This document shows, in pieces, positions 33,687 through 42,481 of a DNA stretch of 64,000 nucleotides. Position 1 is the stretch's first letter. Each line of letters begins with the position of its first letter. The notes beneath the pieces were generated by a model that made no database searches, was not told where the DNA came from, and saw only the letters and a program-made list of their open reading frames with translations. This DNA is from UBA2897 sp036733925. Its GTDB lineage: Bacteria > Bacillota > Negativicutes > Selenomonadales > Selenomonadaceae. A program made the translations under genes and the position numbers. Location: positions 24,748-88,747 of the forward strand of contig DAIMZO010000006.1 of assembly GCA_036733925.1 (NCBI GenBank), read 5' to 3'.

Positions 33687-35738
33687 TTGAATAGATTCGC
33701 AAAGAACGTTGGATTCTACCTGTTGATCATTCTGGTCTCTATCTCATTTCTCGACTATTTCTCGACGGCAAAGCCCGCAAGCCAGAAGCATGTGCAGGAA
33801 CTGAGCTACACGGAATTCCTGCAGGATGTGGACGCGGGGAATGTCTCGAAAGTCACGCTCGTGAAGAACAATGTCACGGGCACGCTGTCGGACGGCACGG
33901 AGTTCTCGACAATCACACCGGACTACCCGAACAGCGACCCGGGCCTCTACGACAAGCTTGCGGCGAAGAATGTCGAGATCTCCGCGGAGAATCCGCCGGA
34001 GCCGCCGTGGTGGTCGACGATGCTGACGACGGTGCTGCCAATCGTCCTGCTGATCGGCGTCTGGTTCTTCCTGATGCAGCAGACGCAGGGCGGTGGTGGC
34101 CGCGTCATGGCGTTCGGCAAGAGCAAGGCGCGCATGAGCGGCGCGAACAAGATCAAGGTCACGTTCAAGGACGTTGCTGGCGAGGAGGAAGCCAAGCAGG
34201 ATCTCGAGGAGGTCGTCGGCTTCCTGAAGCACCCGAAGAAATACAATGACCTCGGCGCGCGCATCCCGAAGGGCGTCCTGCTCTATGGCCCGCCGGGCAC
34301 AGGCAAGACGCTGCTCGCGAAGGCGGTCGCCGGCGAGGCCGGTGTCCCGTTCTTCTCGATTTCGGGCTCCGACTTCGTCGAGATGTTCGTCGGTGTCGGT
34401 GCATCCCGCGTGCGCGACCTGTTCGATCAGGCGAAGAAGAACGCGCCCTGCATCGTGTTCATCGATGAGATCGATGCGGTCGGGCGCCAGCGCGGCGCCG
34501 GTGTCGGCGGCGGCCACGACGAGCGCGAGCAGACGCTGAACCAGCTGCTTGTCGAGATGGATGGCTTTGCGGCCAACGAGGGCATCATCATCATCGCGGC
34601 GACGAACCGCCCGGATATCCTCGACCCGGCGCTGCTGCGCCCGGGCCGTTTCGACCGGCAGATCGTCGTCGACAAGCCGGATGTCCGCGGGCGCCTCGCC
34701 ATCCTGAAGGTGCACACGAAGGGCAAGCCGATTGCGGACGATGTCGATCTCGATGTCATCGCGCGCCGTACGCCGGGCTTCACGGGTGCGGATCTCGCGA
34801 ACCTCGTCAATGAGGCCGCGCTGCTCTCCGCACGCCGCAACAAGAAGATCATCAGCATGGCCGAGATGGAGGAATCCATCGAGCGCGTCATCGCGGGGCC
34901 GGAGCGCAAGTCGCACGTGATGAGCGACGAGGAGAAGCGGCTGACGGCCTATCATGAGGGCGGGCATACGCTCGTCGGCATGATGCTGAAGCACGCGGAT
35001 CCGGTGCACAAGGTCACGATCATCCCGCGCGGCCGCGCCGGCGGCTACACGCTGATGCTGCCGAAGGAGGATCGCTCCTATGCGACGCGTAGCGAGCTCA
35101 TGGATCGCCTGAAGGTCGCGATGGGTGGCCGCGTGGCTGAGGAGGTCGTGCTGAAGGAGATCAGCACAGGCGCTTCCGCAGATATCCAGCAAGCTTCGCG
35201 CACGGTTCGCAGCATGATCATGCAGTACGGTATGAGCGATGTCCTCGGGCCAATCGCCTACGGGGAGAGCTCTGACCATCAGGTGTTCCTCGGCCGCGAT
35301 TTCGCGCGTCAGCGCAACTACTCTGAGGAAGTCGCGAGCGAGATCGACAAAGAAGTACGGAAGTACATGGAGGAGGCTTACGAAGCTTGCCGCAAGATTC
35401 TGACGGAGAACCGCGACAAGCTCGACCTCATCGCGAAATACCTCATGGAATACGAGACGCTCGATGCCAAGCAGCTCCGTGAACTCATGGAGACGGGCAC
35501 GCTCAAGAATCCGCCGAAGCTCGATGACGAGGATGACGCGGAGCCGAAGGACGGCACGCCGCTCATGATGCCGGTGAAGGCGGAGGAACAGGCCGGCGAG
35601 CCGGAACCGGAAACGGCGCCGGAGCAGGCCGAGAAAGAGCCGGAGGATGAAACCGAAGGCGAAAGCAAGCCGCAGGATTCCGAGAAGACAGAACCGGCTC
35701 CGAAATTCAACCTTACGAATTACGACAACACGAAATGA
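33687..35738 (+). CDS. ftsH: ATP-dependent zinc metalloprotease FtsH (copy 1)
   Basis: 683-residue membrane AAA protease. N-terminal TM helix (about 5-25), an extracytoplasmic domain, second TM (about 110-128), AAA module with Walker A GPPGTGKT near 201, FIDEIDAVGRQRG and the SRH region, and a peptidase domain with the zinc site HEGGH near 422. The last 80 residues are a long acidic Glu/Pro-rich tail of low complexity. TTG start with AAGGAGG 7 bases upstream. It holds the canonical position after hprT. A second paralogue lies at 52077. Confidence 0.96.
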   Translation: MNRFAKNVGFYLLIILVSISFLDYFSTAKPASQKHVQELSYTEFLQDVDAGNVSKVTLVKNNVTGTLSDGTEFSTITPDYPNSDPGLYDKLAAKNVEISAENPPEPPWWSTMLTTVLPIVLLIGVWFFLMQQTQGGGGRVMAFGKSKARMSGANKIKVTFKDVAGEEEAKQDLEEVVGFLKHPKKYNDLGARIPKGVLLYGPPGTGKTLLAKAVAGEAGVPFFSISGSDFVEMFVGVGASRVRDLFDQAKKNAPCIVFIDEIDAVGRQRGAGVGGGHDEREQTLNQLLVEMDGFAANEGIIIIAATNRPDILDPALLRPGRFDRQIVVDKPDVRGRLAILKVHTKGKPIADDVDLDVIARRTPGFTGADLANLVNEAALLSARRNKKIISMAEMEESIERVIAGPERKSHVMSDEEKRLTAYHEGGHTLVGMMLKHADPVHKVTIIPRGRAGGYTLMLPKEDRSYATRSELMDRLKVAMGGRVAEEVVLKEISTGASADIQQASRTVRSMIMQYGMSDVLGPIAYGESSDHQVFLGRDFARQRNYSEEVASEIDKEVRKYMEEAYEACRKILTENRDKLDLIAKYLMEYETLDAKQLRELMETGTLKNPPKLDDEDDAEPKDGTPLMMPVKAEEQAGEPEPETAPEQAEKEPEDETEGESKPQDSEKTEPAPKFNLTNYDNTK

Positions 35739-35743
35739 AATCT

Positions 35744-35777
35744 GAGACCAGTGCGGTGACGCTGGTCTCTTTTTTTC
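35744..35777 (+). terminator. Terminator after ftsH copy 1
   Basis: An 8-bp perfect stem extended by weaker pairs (35744-35751 with 35762-35769) and eight Ts. Confidence 0.9.
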
Positions 35778-35792
35778 TTTGCCTTTTTGATG

Positions 35793-35798
35793 TATAAT
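35793..35798 (+). promoter_or_regulatory. -10 element upstream of birA
   Basis: TATAAT 30 bp before the birA ATG; no clear -35, since the upstream region is the T-run of the ftsH terminator. Confidence 0.5.
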
Positions 35799-35827
35799 GA
35801 AAAGGATTCTTTAAGGGGGAAAACTGC

Positions 35828-36676
35828 ATGGATATGGAAAAGAAAGAAAGCCAAGATCTCGAGAACGGTTATGCGCCGCTGACGCCGGAGCGCCTGAACC
35901 CATTGCTCAAGACCGAGCGGCTCGGCAGGCACTGCGTTTACTACGAGGAAACGGAATCGACGCTCAACGATGCGAAGAAGCTCGCGGCGAATGATGCGCC
36001 GGACGGCACGGTGATCGTCGCGGAGTTCCAGGGCAGCGGGCGCGGCCGCTTCTCGCGCGGCTGGTTTTCCCCGAAGGGCAAGAACGTGCTCGTGAACCTC
36101 CTGCTCCGCCCGGCTTTCCTGCAGCCGACGGATGCGCCGAAATGCACTCTGCTTTCGTCGGTCGCCGTCGCGGAAACCATGCGGGACTTCGGCGTGGATG
36201 CCGCCATCAAATGGCCGAATGACGTGATCTATGATGGCAAGAAGATCACGGGCATGCTGACGGAGATGCATACGGCCGGGAATGCGGTTGACTACATCTC
36301 CATCGGCATCGGCATGAACGTCAACATGACGCTGGAGGAATGCCCGGAAGAGATCCGGGACAAGGCGATGTCCATGCGCATCGCGACGGGGCATATCTTT
36401 GACCGCGCGACGTTCCTCGCGGCGTTCCTGAAGCATTTTGAGAAGCTCTGGCAGACGCTCGCGCGCGATGGCTTTGCCCCAATCCTCGCGGCATGGCGGG
36501 ATCTCTCCATCACGCTCGGGCAGGAAGTCCAGGTGGTATCGGGAGACAAGACGTTCACGGGGAAGGCCGTCGACATCGACGACTTCGGCGCCTTGCTCGT
36601 CGATACGGCTGAGGGGCGGCGCCGCGTGCTCGCCGCGGACGTCTCGGTTCGTGCGGCTGGCGGCCAGTACGCATGA
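35828..36676 (+). CDS. birA: Biotin--[acetyl-CoA-carboxylase] ligase, without repressor domain
   Basis: Attaches biotin to the carrier lysine of acetyl-CoA carboxylase and other biotin enzymes. 282 residues. The biotinyl-AMP loop is QGSGRGRFSRGW near residue 70; KWPNDVIYDGKKITGML and IGIGMNVN follow, then a C-terminal SH3-like domain. There is no N-terminal winged helix, so unlike E. coli BirA it should not repress biotin genes. A good ribosome site (AAGGGGG) precedes the ATG. Confidence 0.93.
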   Translation: MDMEKKESQDLENGYAPLTPERLNPLLKTERLGRHCVYYEETESTLNDAKKLAANDAPDGTVIVAEFQGSGRGRFSRGWFSPKGKNVLVNLLLRPAFLQPTDAPKCTLLSSVAVAETMRDFGVDAAIKWPNDVIYDGKKITGMLTEMHTAGNAVDYISIGIGMNVNMTLEECPEEIRDKAMSMRIATGHIFDRATFLAAFLKHFEKLWQTLARDGFAPILAAWRDLSITLGQEVQVVSGDKTFTGKAVDIDDFGALLVDTAEGRRRVLAADVSVRAAGGQYA

Positions 36677-36700
36677 AGAAAAGCAGGGGAGGAAACCCAT

Positions 36701-37495
36701 TTGTTACTTGTACTCGATATCGGCAACAGCAACATCGCGCTCGGCACCTATGAGGGCAAGCGCCTCGTGCGTCATTGGCGCGTTTCGACCGACCAGAAGA
36801 AGACCGGCGACGAATACGGCATGCTGTTCAACGAGCTTTTCGCCTATCATGGCATCGCGATGACGGACATCCATGCGATCATCATTTCGTCTGTCGTGCC
36901 GCCGCTCGTCGTCCCGATGGTCAAGATGTGCGAGCGGTATTTCGGCATTCATCCGCTGCTCGTCGGGCCGGGGCTCAAGACCGGCTTCCGGTTGCATTAC
37001 GACAATCCGCGCGCGGTCGGCGCGGACCGCATCGCGAATGTTGCCGGCGCCTACGACCAATACGGCGGGAACCTCATCGTCATCGACATCGGCACGGCGA
37101 CGACCTACGACGTCGTCGGCGAGGACGGGGATTTCCTCGGCGGCGTCATCGCACCGGGCATCGGCACGACGGCCGACGCGCTCTTCCGCACGACTGCGCA
37201 GCTGCCGCGCATCGAGCTCGTGCCGCCGAAGCAGATCATCTGCCGAAACACGGTCGCGGGCATGCAGGCCGGCATCATCTACGGATTCGTCGGACAGGTC
37301 GACGCAATCGTCAGCCGCATCCAGAAGGAATGCGGCAAGCCTATGCACGTCATCGCGACGGGCGGGCTCGCGCGCATGGTCGCGCATGAGTCGAAGACCA
37401 TCGACCGCATCGACCATTTCCTGACGCTGACGGGCATGCAGGTCCTCTACGAGCGCAACAAGGATAAATTCGCGGAAAGGAATCCCAAGGCATGA
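36701..37495 (+). CDS. coaX: Type III pantothenate kinase
   Basis: First step of CoA synthesis. 264-residue ASKHA-fold kinase, with the N-terminal LDIGNSNIALGTYEG, GPGLKTGF, DNPRAVGADRIAN and IDIGTATTYDVV motifs. It starts at a TTG with GGGGAGG upstream, 24 bp after birA. birA-coaX-dusB is a common Firmicute gene order. The stop overlaps dusB (ATGA). Confidence 0.95.
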   Translation: MLLVLDIGNSNIALGTYEGKRLVRHWRVSTDQKKTGDEYGMLFNELFAYHGIAMTDIHAIIISSVVPPLVVPMVKMCERYFGIHPLLVGPGLKTGFRLHYDNPRAVGADRIANVAGAYDQYGGNLIVIDIGTATTYDVVGEDGDFLGGVIAPGIGTTADALFRTTAQLPRIELVPPKQIICRNTVAGMQAGIIYGFVGQVDAIVSRIQKECGKPMHVIATGGLARMVAHESKTIDRIDHFLTLTGMQVLYERNKDKFAERNPKA

Positions 37496-38454
37496 CGATG
37501 AAACTCGGACGGTTCACGTTCACGGAGCCGGCCTTCCTCGCGCCGATGGCCGGCGTCACCGATACGGCGTACCGCATCATCGCGCACGACATGGGCTGCC
37601 CGCTCTGCTATGCGGAGATGGTCTCGAGCCAGGGCATTCACTTCCGCAATGAGCGGACGCTCGAGATGCTGCAGTCGGAGCCTGAGGAACGGCCGCTCGC
37701 CATGCAGCTGTTCGCGGCGACGCCGGAGATGGCGGCGGAGGCCGCGGCCTATGTGGAGGAGCTCGGCACCGCCGATATCCTCGATTTCAACATGGGCTGC
37801 CCAGCACCGAAAATCGTCAAGAACGGCGAGGGCTCGGCGCTGATGCTCGACCCGTACCGCGCGTATAGAATCCTGTGCGCGATGCGCAAGGCCGTCAAGA
37901 TGCCGCTTACCGTCAAGATGCGGAAGGGCTTCGACGATGCGCATATCAACGTCGTCGAGATGGCGAAGATGGCCGAGGATGCCGGCGCCGACGCGATTGC
38001 CGTGCACGGCCGTACGCGCGAGCAGTTCTACCGCGACCACGCAGACTGGAACATCATCGCGGAGGTGAAGAAGGCCGTCCATATCCCGGTCATTGCGAAC
38101 GGCGATGTGCGAACCTATGACGATCTCGACCGCATTTTCGAGGTGACCGGCGCGGACGGCGTCATGATTGGGCGCGCGGCACAGGGCAACCCGTGGATTT
38201 TCCGGCAGCTTACCCATTATCTGAAGACGGGGGAGCGCCTGCCGGGACCGAGCATGCAGGAGCGCGCCGAGGTCATCCTGCGCCATCTCGACCTGCTGCT
38301 GAAGTACAAGGGCAGCTATGTCGGCCCGCGCGAGATGCGCAAGCACGCGACCTGGTATACGCGCGGCATCACGCACGGCGCGATCCTGCGCGATAAATTC
38401 AACAAGGCAACCACCCGCGACGATTTCGTCGCGATATTACGGGAGTATTTCTGA
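37492..38454 (+). CDS. dusB: tRNA-dihydrouridine synthase B
   Basis: FMN-dependent reduction of uridines in tRNA. 320 residues, TIM-barrel. PAFLAPMAGVTD at the N-terminus, FNMGCPAPKIVKNGEGSALM with the catalytic Cys near residue 101, VHGRTREQFY, and NGDV near 200. Translationally coupled to coaX; a second in-frame ATG two codons on is also possible. Confidence 0.94.
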   Translation: MTMKLGRFTFTEPAFLAPMAGVTDTAYRIIAHDMGCPLCYAEMVSSQGIHFRNERTLEMLQSEPEERPLAMQLFAATPEMAAEAAAYVEELGTADILDFNMGCPAPKIVKNGEGSALMLDPYRAYRILCAMRKAVKMPLTVKMRKGFDDAHINVVEMAKMAEDAGADAIAVHGRTREQFYRDHADWNIIAEVKKAVHIPVIANGDVRTYDDLDRIFEVTGADGVMIGRAAQGNPWIFRQLTHYLKTGERLPGPSMQERAEVILRHLDLLLKYKGSYVGPREMRKHATWYTRGITHGAILRDKFNKATTRDDFVAILREYF

Positions 38455-38472
38455 TAGAAAGGGAGCATAACC

Positions 38473-39861
38473 ATGGCAGAGGAAAAAGCATCGGTCTGGA
38501 GCACGTACACGGATGAGGAGAAGAAGCATCTCGAGCAGGTCAACGCGGGCTACCGCGCTTTCCTGTCGAACTGCAAGACGGAGCGCGAGAGCTGCGCGGA
38601 GGCCGTCCGGCAGGCGGAGCAAGCGGGCTATAAGGATCTGCGCGCCGTGCTGAAGGCGGGGGAGAAGCTGAAGCCAGGGGATAAAGTCTACGCCGTCAAC
38701 ATGAAGAAATCTCTCGCGTTGTTCAACATCGGCGACGAGCCGCTCGAGGAAGGCATGAACATCCTCGGCGCGCATATCGATACCTGCTCGCTCGATGTCA
38801 AGCAGAACCCGTTTTACGAGGATGGCGGCCTCGCGTACCTCGACACGCACTACTACGGCGGTATCAAGAAATACCAGTGGGTCGCGCTGCCGCTCGCACT
38901 GCACGGCGTCGTATGCAAGAAGGATGGCAAGGTCATCGACATCTGCATCGGCGAAGCAGAGGATGATCCGGTGTTCTGCGTGACGGATCTCCTGATCCAC
39001 CTCTCAGCGGAGCAGATGAAGAAGACCGGCGCAAAGGTCATCGAGGGCGAGAAGCTCGATATCCTCGTCGGCAACTACCCGCTCAAAGACGGCGAGAAGG
39101 AAAGCGTCAAGGCCGGCGTGCTCAAGCTGATCAAGGACAAATACGACATCGAGGAGGCGGATTTCCAGTCCGCAGAGCTCCGCCTCGTCCCGGCCGGCAA
39201 GGCGCGCGAGCTCGGCTTTGACCGCAGCATGACGCTCGCGTACGGCCAGGATGACCGCGTCTGCGCCTACACTTCGCTGATCGCGATGCTCGAGACCGGA
39301 CACATGCGCCGCACGGCCTGCTGCCTGCTCGTTGATAAAGAGGAGATCGGCAGCGTCGGCGCGACGGGCATGCAGTCGCATTTCTTCGAGAATGCGGTCG
39401 CGGAGATCCTGAACGCGATGACGGATCGCTACAGTGACCTGCTGCTGCGCCGCACGCTTGCGAACTCGAAGATGCTTTCGTCCGACGTCTCGAGCGCTTA
39501 CGATGCGCTTTACGGTGACGCCTACGACAAGAAGAACGTTGCATTCGTCGGCGGCGGCATGGTGTTCAACAAGTTCACGGGCGCGCGCGGCAAATCCGGC
39601 AGCAACGACGCGAATGCTGAGTACCTCGGCGAGCTGCGCCGTATCATGGACAAGCACGATGTGCACTACCAGCTCGCGGAGCTCGGCAAGGTCGATCTCG
39701 GCGGCGGCGGCACAATCGCCTATATCATGAGCCTTTACGGCATGCAGGTCATCGACTCCGGCGTCGGCGTCCTCTCGATGCACGCGCCGTGGGAGGCGAC
39801 GAGCAAGGTCGACGTCTACGAGGCGTACAAGGGCTACAATGCTTTCCTCGCGGAGGCCTGA
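38473..39861 (+). CDS. M18 family aminopeptidase
   Basis: 462-residue zinc aminopeptidase of the aspartyl aminopeptidase/aminopeptidase I family. Metal ligands lie in GAHIDTCSLDVKQNP (His, Asp) and DKEEIGSVGATG (Glu pair), with further ligands in DVSSAYD and the C-terminal SMHAPWEATSKVD. Cytosolic, no signal peptide. It forms large oligomers in known members. It follows dusB by 18 bp with its own AAGGGAG site. Confidence 0.9.
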   Translation: MAEEKASVWSTYTDEEKKHLEQVNAGYRAFLSNCKTERESCAEAVRQAEQAGYKDLRAVLKAGEKLKPGDKVYAVNMKKSLALFNIGDEPLEEGMNILGAHIDTCSLDVKQNPFYEDGGLAYLDTHYYGGIKKYQWVALPLALHGVVCKKDGKVIDICIGEAEDDPVFCVTDLLIHLSAEQMKKTGAKVIEGEKLDILVGNYPLKDGEKESVKAGVLKLIKDKYDIEEADFQSAELRLVPAGKARELGFDRSMTLAYGQDDRVCAYTSLIAMLETGHMRRTACCLLVDKEEIGSVGATGMQSHFFENAVAEILNAMTDRYSDLLLRRTLANSKMLSSDVSSAYDALYGDAYDKKNVAFVGGGMVFNKFTGARGKSGSNDANAEYLGELRRIMDKHDVHYQLAELGKVDLGGGGTIAYIMSLYGMQVIDSGVGVLSMHAPWEATSKVDVYEAYKGYNAFLAEA

Positions 39862-39887
39862 GCACCAGATAGAAAAGACAGGGAAAC

Positions 39888-41075
39888 ATGACAAACGTTC
39901 AAGAAGCATGGCAAGAGAAAAACGAAATCACGGTCGATGAGCTCGCGGCACTTCCACCAGAAGAGCTCGTCCTGATCGATATCCGTGATGAGGTCGCGTT
40001 CGAGCACGGGAGCGTGCCCGGAGCCGTGAATATGGATCCGCTCCGATTGCAGCAGGGCGAGATCGACCTGCCAGAGGACAAGCTGATCGTCTGCATCTGC
40101 ATGTGGGGCAAGATCAGCCTCGGCCTCGCGGGCAACCTGCAGCAGCAGGGGTACACGGCGGTCTCGCTGCAGGGCGGCTACGCGCTCTGGCTGCAGAAGA
40201 AGCTCGAGAAGGAGATGGCTGCCGCCGAGGAAGATGACCGGCGGCTCAAGCATATCGAGAACTCCCTGCGCAAGAAATACAAGCGGAAAATCTCCGGCAA
40301 ATTCGTCGAGACAATCTGCGATTACGGCCTCGTGCAGCCGGGCGACAAGATTGCCGTATGTATCTCGGGCGGCAAGGATTCCATGCTGATGGCAAAGCTC
40401 TTCCAGGAACTCAAGCGGCATAACAAGATCCCGTTCGAGCTCGTGTTCCTGTGCATGGATCCGGGCTACAACGAGATGAACCGCCATATCATCGAGGAGA
40501 ACGCAAAGCTCCTGCAGATCCCGCTGACGTTCTTCTCGACGGATATCTTTGAATCGGTGTTCCATGTCGAGGAATCGCCGTGCTATCTCTGCGCGAAGAT
40601 GCGCCGCGGCTATCTCTACCGCAAGGCGCGGGAGCTCGGCTGCAACAAGATTGCGCTCGGGCACCATTTCGACGATGTCATTGAGACAAACCTCATGAGC
40701 ATGCTCTATTCGGGCGCCATCCGCACGATGATGCCGCGCGTGCGGAGCACGAGCTGTCCGGGCATGGAGCTCATCCGCCCGCTCTACCGGATCCGCGAGG
40801 CGGACATCAAGAGCTGGCGCGATGACAACGGGCTCTATTTCATCCAGTGCGCATGCAAGTTCACGGAGACCTGCTCGACCTGCCATACGGATGGCACGAC
40901 GGACTCCAAGCGCCTCGAGGTCAAGAAGCTCATCGAAAAGCTCGCGGCATCGAATCCGCAGGTTCCGGGCAATATCTTCCACTCCATGGAAAACGTCAAC
41001 CTCGACACCGTGCTCGCGTATAAGCAGCATGGCAAAGACCATTCGTTCCTCGAGGATTTTGCGGACGGAACGTAA
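39888..41075 (+). CDS. Rhodanese-TtcA-like fusion, tRNA thiolation enzyme
   Basis: 395 residues in two parts. Residues 10-105 are a rhodanese domain (LVLIDIRDEVAFEHGSVPGA) with the persulfide loop CMWGKIS in the active-site position. Residues about 130-390 are a TtcA/TilS-type PP-loop enzyme: SGGKDSMLMAK, then CYLCAKMRRGYLYRKARELG, which carries the CxxC that in TtcA binds a [4Fe-4S] cluster, and LGHHFDDVIETN. A third Cys-rich segment (CACKFTETCSTC) is present. TtcA thiolates C32 of tRNA; the rhodanese may hand over the sulfur. The exact target is inferred. Confidence 0.85.
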   Translation: MTNVQEAWQEKNEITVDELAALPPEELVLIDIRDEVAFEHGSVPGAVNMDPLRLQQGEIDLPEDKLIVCICMWGKISLGLAGNLQQQGYTAVSLQGGYALWLQKKLEKEMAAAEEDDRRLKHIENSLRKKYKRKISGKFVETICDYGLVQPGDKIAVCISGGKDSMLMAKLFQELKRHNKIPFELVFLCMDPGYNEMNRHIIEENAKLLQIPLTFFSTDIFESVFHVEESPCYLCAKMRRGYLYRKARELGCNKIALGHHFDDVIETNLMSMLYSGAIRTMMPRVRSTSCPGMELIRPLYRIREADIKSWRDDNGLYFIQCACKFTETCSTCHTDGTTDSKRLEVKKLIEKLAASNPQVPGNIFHSMENVNLDTVLAYKQHGKDHSFLEDFADGT

Positions 41076-41082
41076 AGGAAAG

Positions 41083-41126
41083 CAGAAAAACAGCACCATC
41101 CGATTCCGGACGGTGCTGTTTTTCTG
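41083..41126 (+). terminator. Bidirectional terminator, 20-bp stem
   Basis: Arms 41083-41102 and 41107-41126 pair with one mismatch around a 4-base loop. A-run and T-run on the two sides make it work in both directions for the convergent genes. Confidence 0.93.
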
Positions 41127-41134
41127 TGCAGATT

Positions 41135-42367
41135 TTATTTCGAGAACTTCTTGAGGGCCTCGCTGTAGTCGGTGACGAACTCGACGGCGCCAAGGTACTC
41201 GCCCTGCCCGCTGCGGACGGCGAGGTAGTGCACGCCGATCGGCGCGCCTTTGATCCGGCGGTAGACGAGCATATCGTCGCGCTTCCCTGCGCGGAAATCT
41301 TCGAGCAGCTGGCGCACGACCGGGATGACCTGCGGCGGGTGCCCCTCGAAGATATCGTGGCTGAGGCAGGACTTCGGGCGGCTGAATACGTGGCCGTTGT
41401 TCACGAAGAAGCGCACGACGTTGTCGGCGTCGACGAACGTGATGTCGACCGGCATCAGGGAGAGGATGCTCTGGAACTGGCGGAGCGTGAGCTCGCCGGT
41501 CTCCGTGTGGATCTTGCCGTCGAGCACCTTGTCCTCCATGGCCTGCGATTTCTGCGCGACCTTCCAGCCGATGGCCGACGCCCATTTGAGGAATGGGACG
41601 CCGAAGGCCATGTCGTACTCCGGGAAGTCGTGGTAGATTTTGTACCATTCCTCCTCGGAGAAGAAGCGGTACGAGAGCGGGAACAGGATGCGCTCTTCCT
41701 TGAAGATCATCTCGCGGATGCGGCGGGAGAGGGCCTGGATGCGGCCGTGGTAGATGGCGAGGTTTTCCGGATCTTCACGCAGGACGGCGAGGATGGTCGA
41801 GAGCTCGCGCTTCATCTCATCATCGACGCCCCACATGACCTGCGAGGGCCCCGTGACGCCGTAGGAGTAGAGGTGCGGCATCAGAAGCTCTTCCTTCTTG
41901 CCATAATGGCTCCAGATACCGCTGAGGTTCTGGATGGCGATGACGAATGCCTTCGGGTCGGCATCGGATTTCGCGGCGAGCGCGTCGACCTCATCGAGCA
42001 GGTGCTCGAGCGCCGTGTTCTCCGCGCTGAGTTGGCGGAGCGGGTGCGCATCCGGCAGGCTGTCGATATCGTCCGGGTCGACCTGCGCAGCGGCCGTGTG
42101 CGTCCTCCGCGCCTCGTCCTGCAGGGCTTCCACTTCCGCGCGGCCATGGAACAGCGCGGAGTGCAGGTCGCAAAGCTTCTGCACATCGGAAACATCCGTG
42201 CCGTCCGCAATCATGCTCTGCTCGGCATCCATGATTTCCTTGACCGAGACATGTTCGAAGTCGCGGACGAAGTCCTTGCGCACCGATTCGAGATCCTCGC
42301 CTTTGCCGAGCCGCGCGAGCATGCTCTGCAGTTTTTCCAAGCGTTCTTTCTGTTCCGTATTTGCCAT
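41135..42367 (-). CDS. DUF438 / hemerythrin-like / PAS protein
   Basis: 410 residues. The N-terminal DUF438 domain (1-70) contains KDFVRDFEHVSVKEIMDAEQ. A hemerythrin-type four-helix region (about 75-215) has His and Glu residues in LHSALFHGR, HPLRQLSAEN, IWSHYGKKEELLMPHL and FKEERILFPL, able to bind a di-iron centre. A PAS domain follows (about 290-400; ITFVDADNVVRFFVN). Relatives are thought to sense oxygen, NO or redox state. The ATG at 42367 is preferred, with AAAGGA 9 bases before it. Confidence 0.85.
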   Translation of the reverse strand: MANTEQKERLEKLQSMLARLGKGEDLESVRKDFVRDFEHVSVKEIMDAEQSMIADGTDVSDVQKLCDLHSALFHGRAEVEALQDEARRTHTAAAQVDPDDIDSLPDAHPLRQLSAENTALEHLLDEVDALAAKSDADPKAFVIAIQNLSGIWSHYGKKEELLMPHLYSYGVTGPSQVMWGVDDEMKRELSTILAVLREDPENLAIYHGRIQALSRRIREMIFKEERILFPLSYRFFSEEEWYKIYHDFPEYDMAFGVPFLKWASAIGWKVAQKSQAMEDKVLDGKIHTETGELTLRQFQSILSLMPVDITFVDADNVVRFFVNNGHVFSRPKSCLSHDIFEGHPPQVIPVVRQLLEDFRAGKRDDMLVYRRIKGAPIGVHYLAVRSGQGEYLGAVEFVTDYSEALKKFSK

Positions 42368-42481
42368 GTTGAACAATCCTTTCTATCGGATGACCTGAAC
42401 GTCATTTCGTTTTCTCTTTCGATGGTTCCAGTATACGGGAAATCCGCGGAAAAAGATGTAACATTGGAAACGAGGCGGGAA

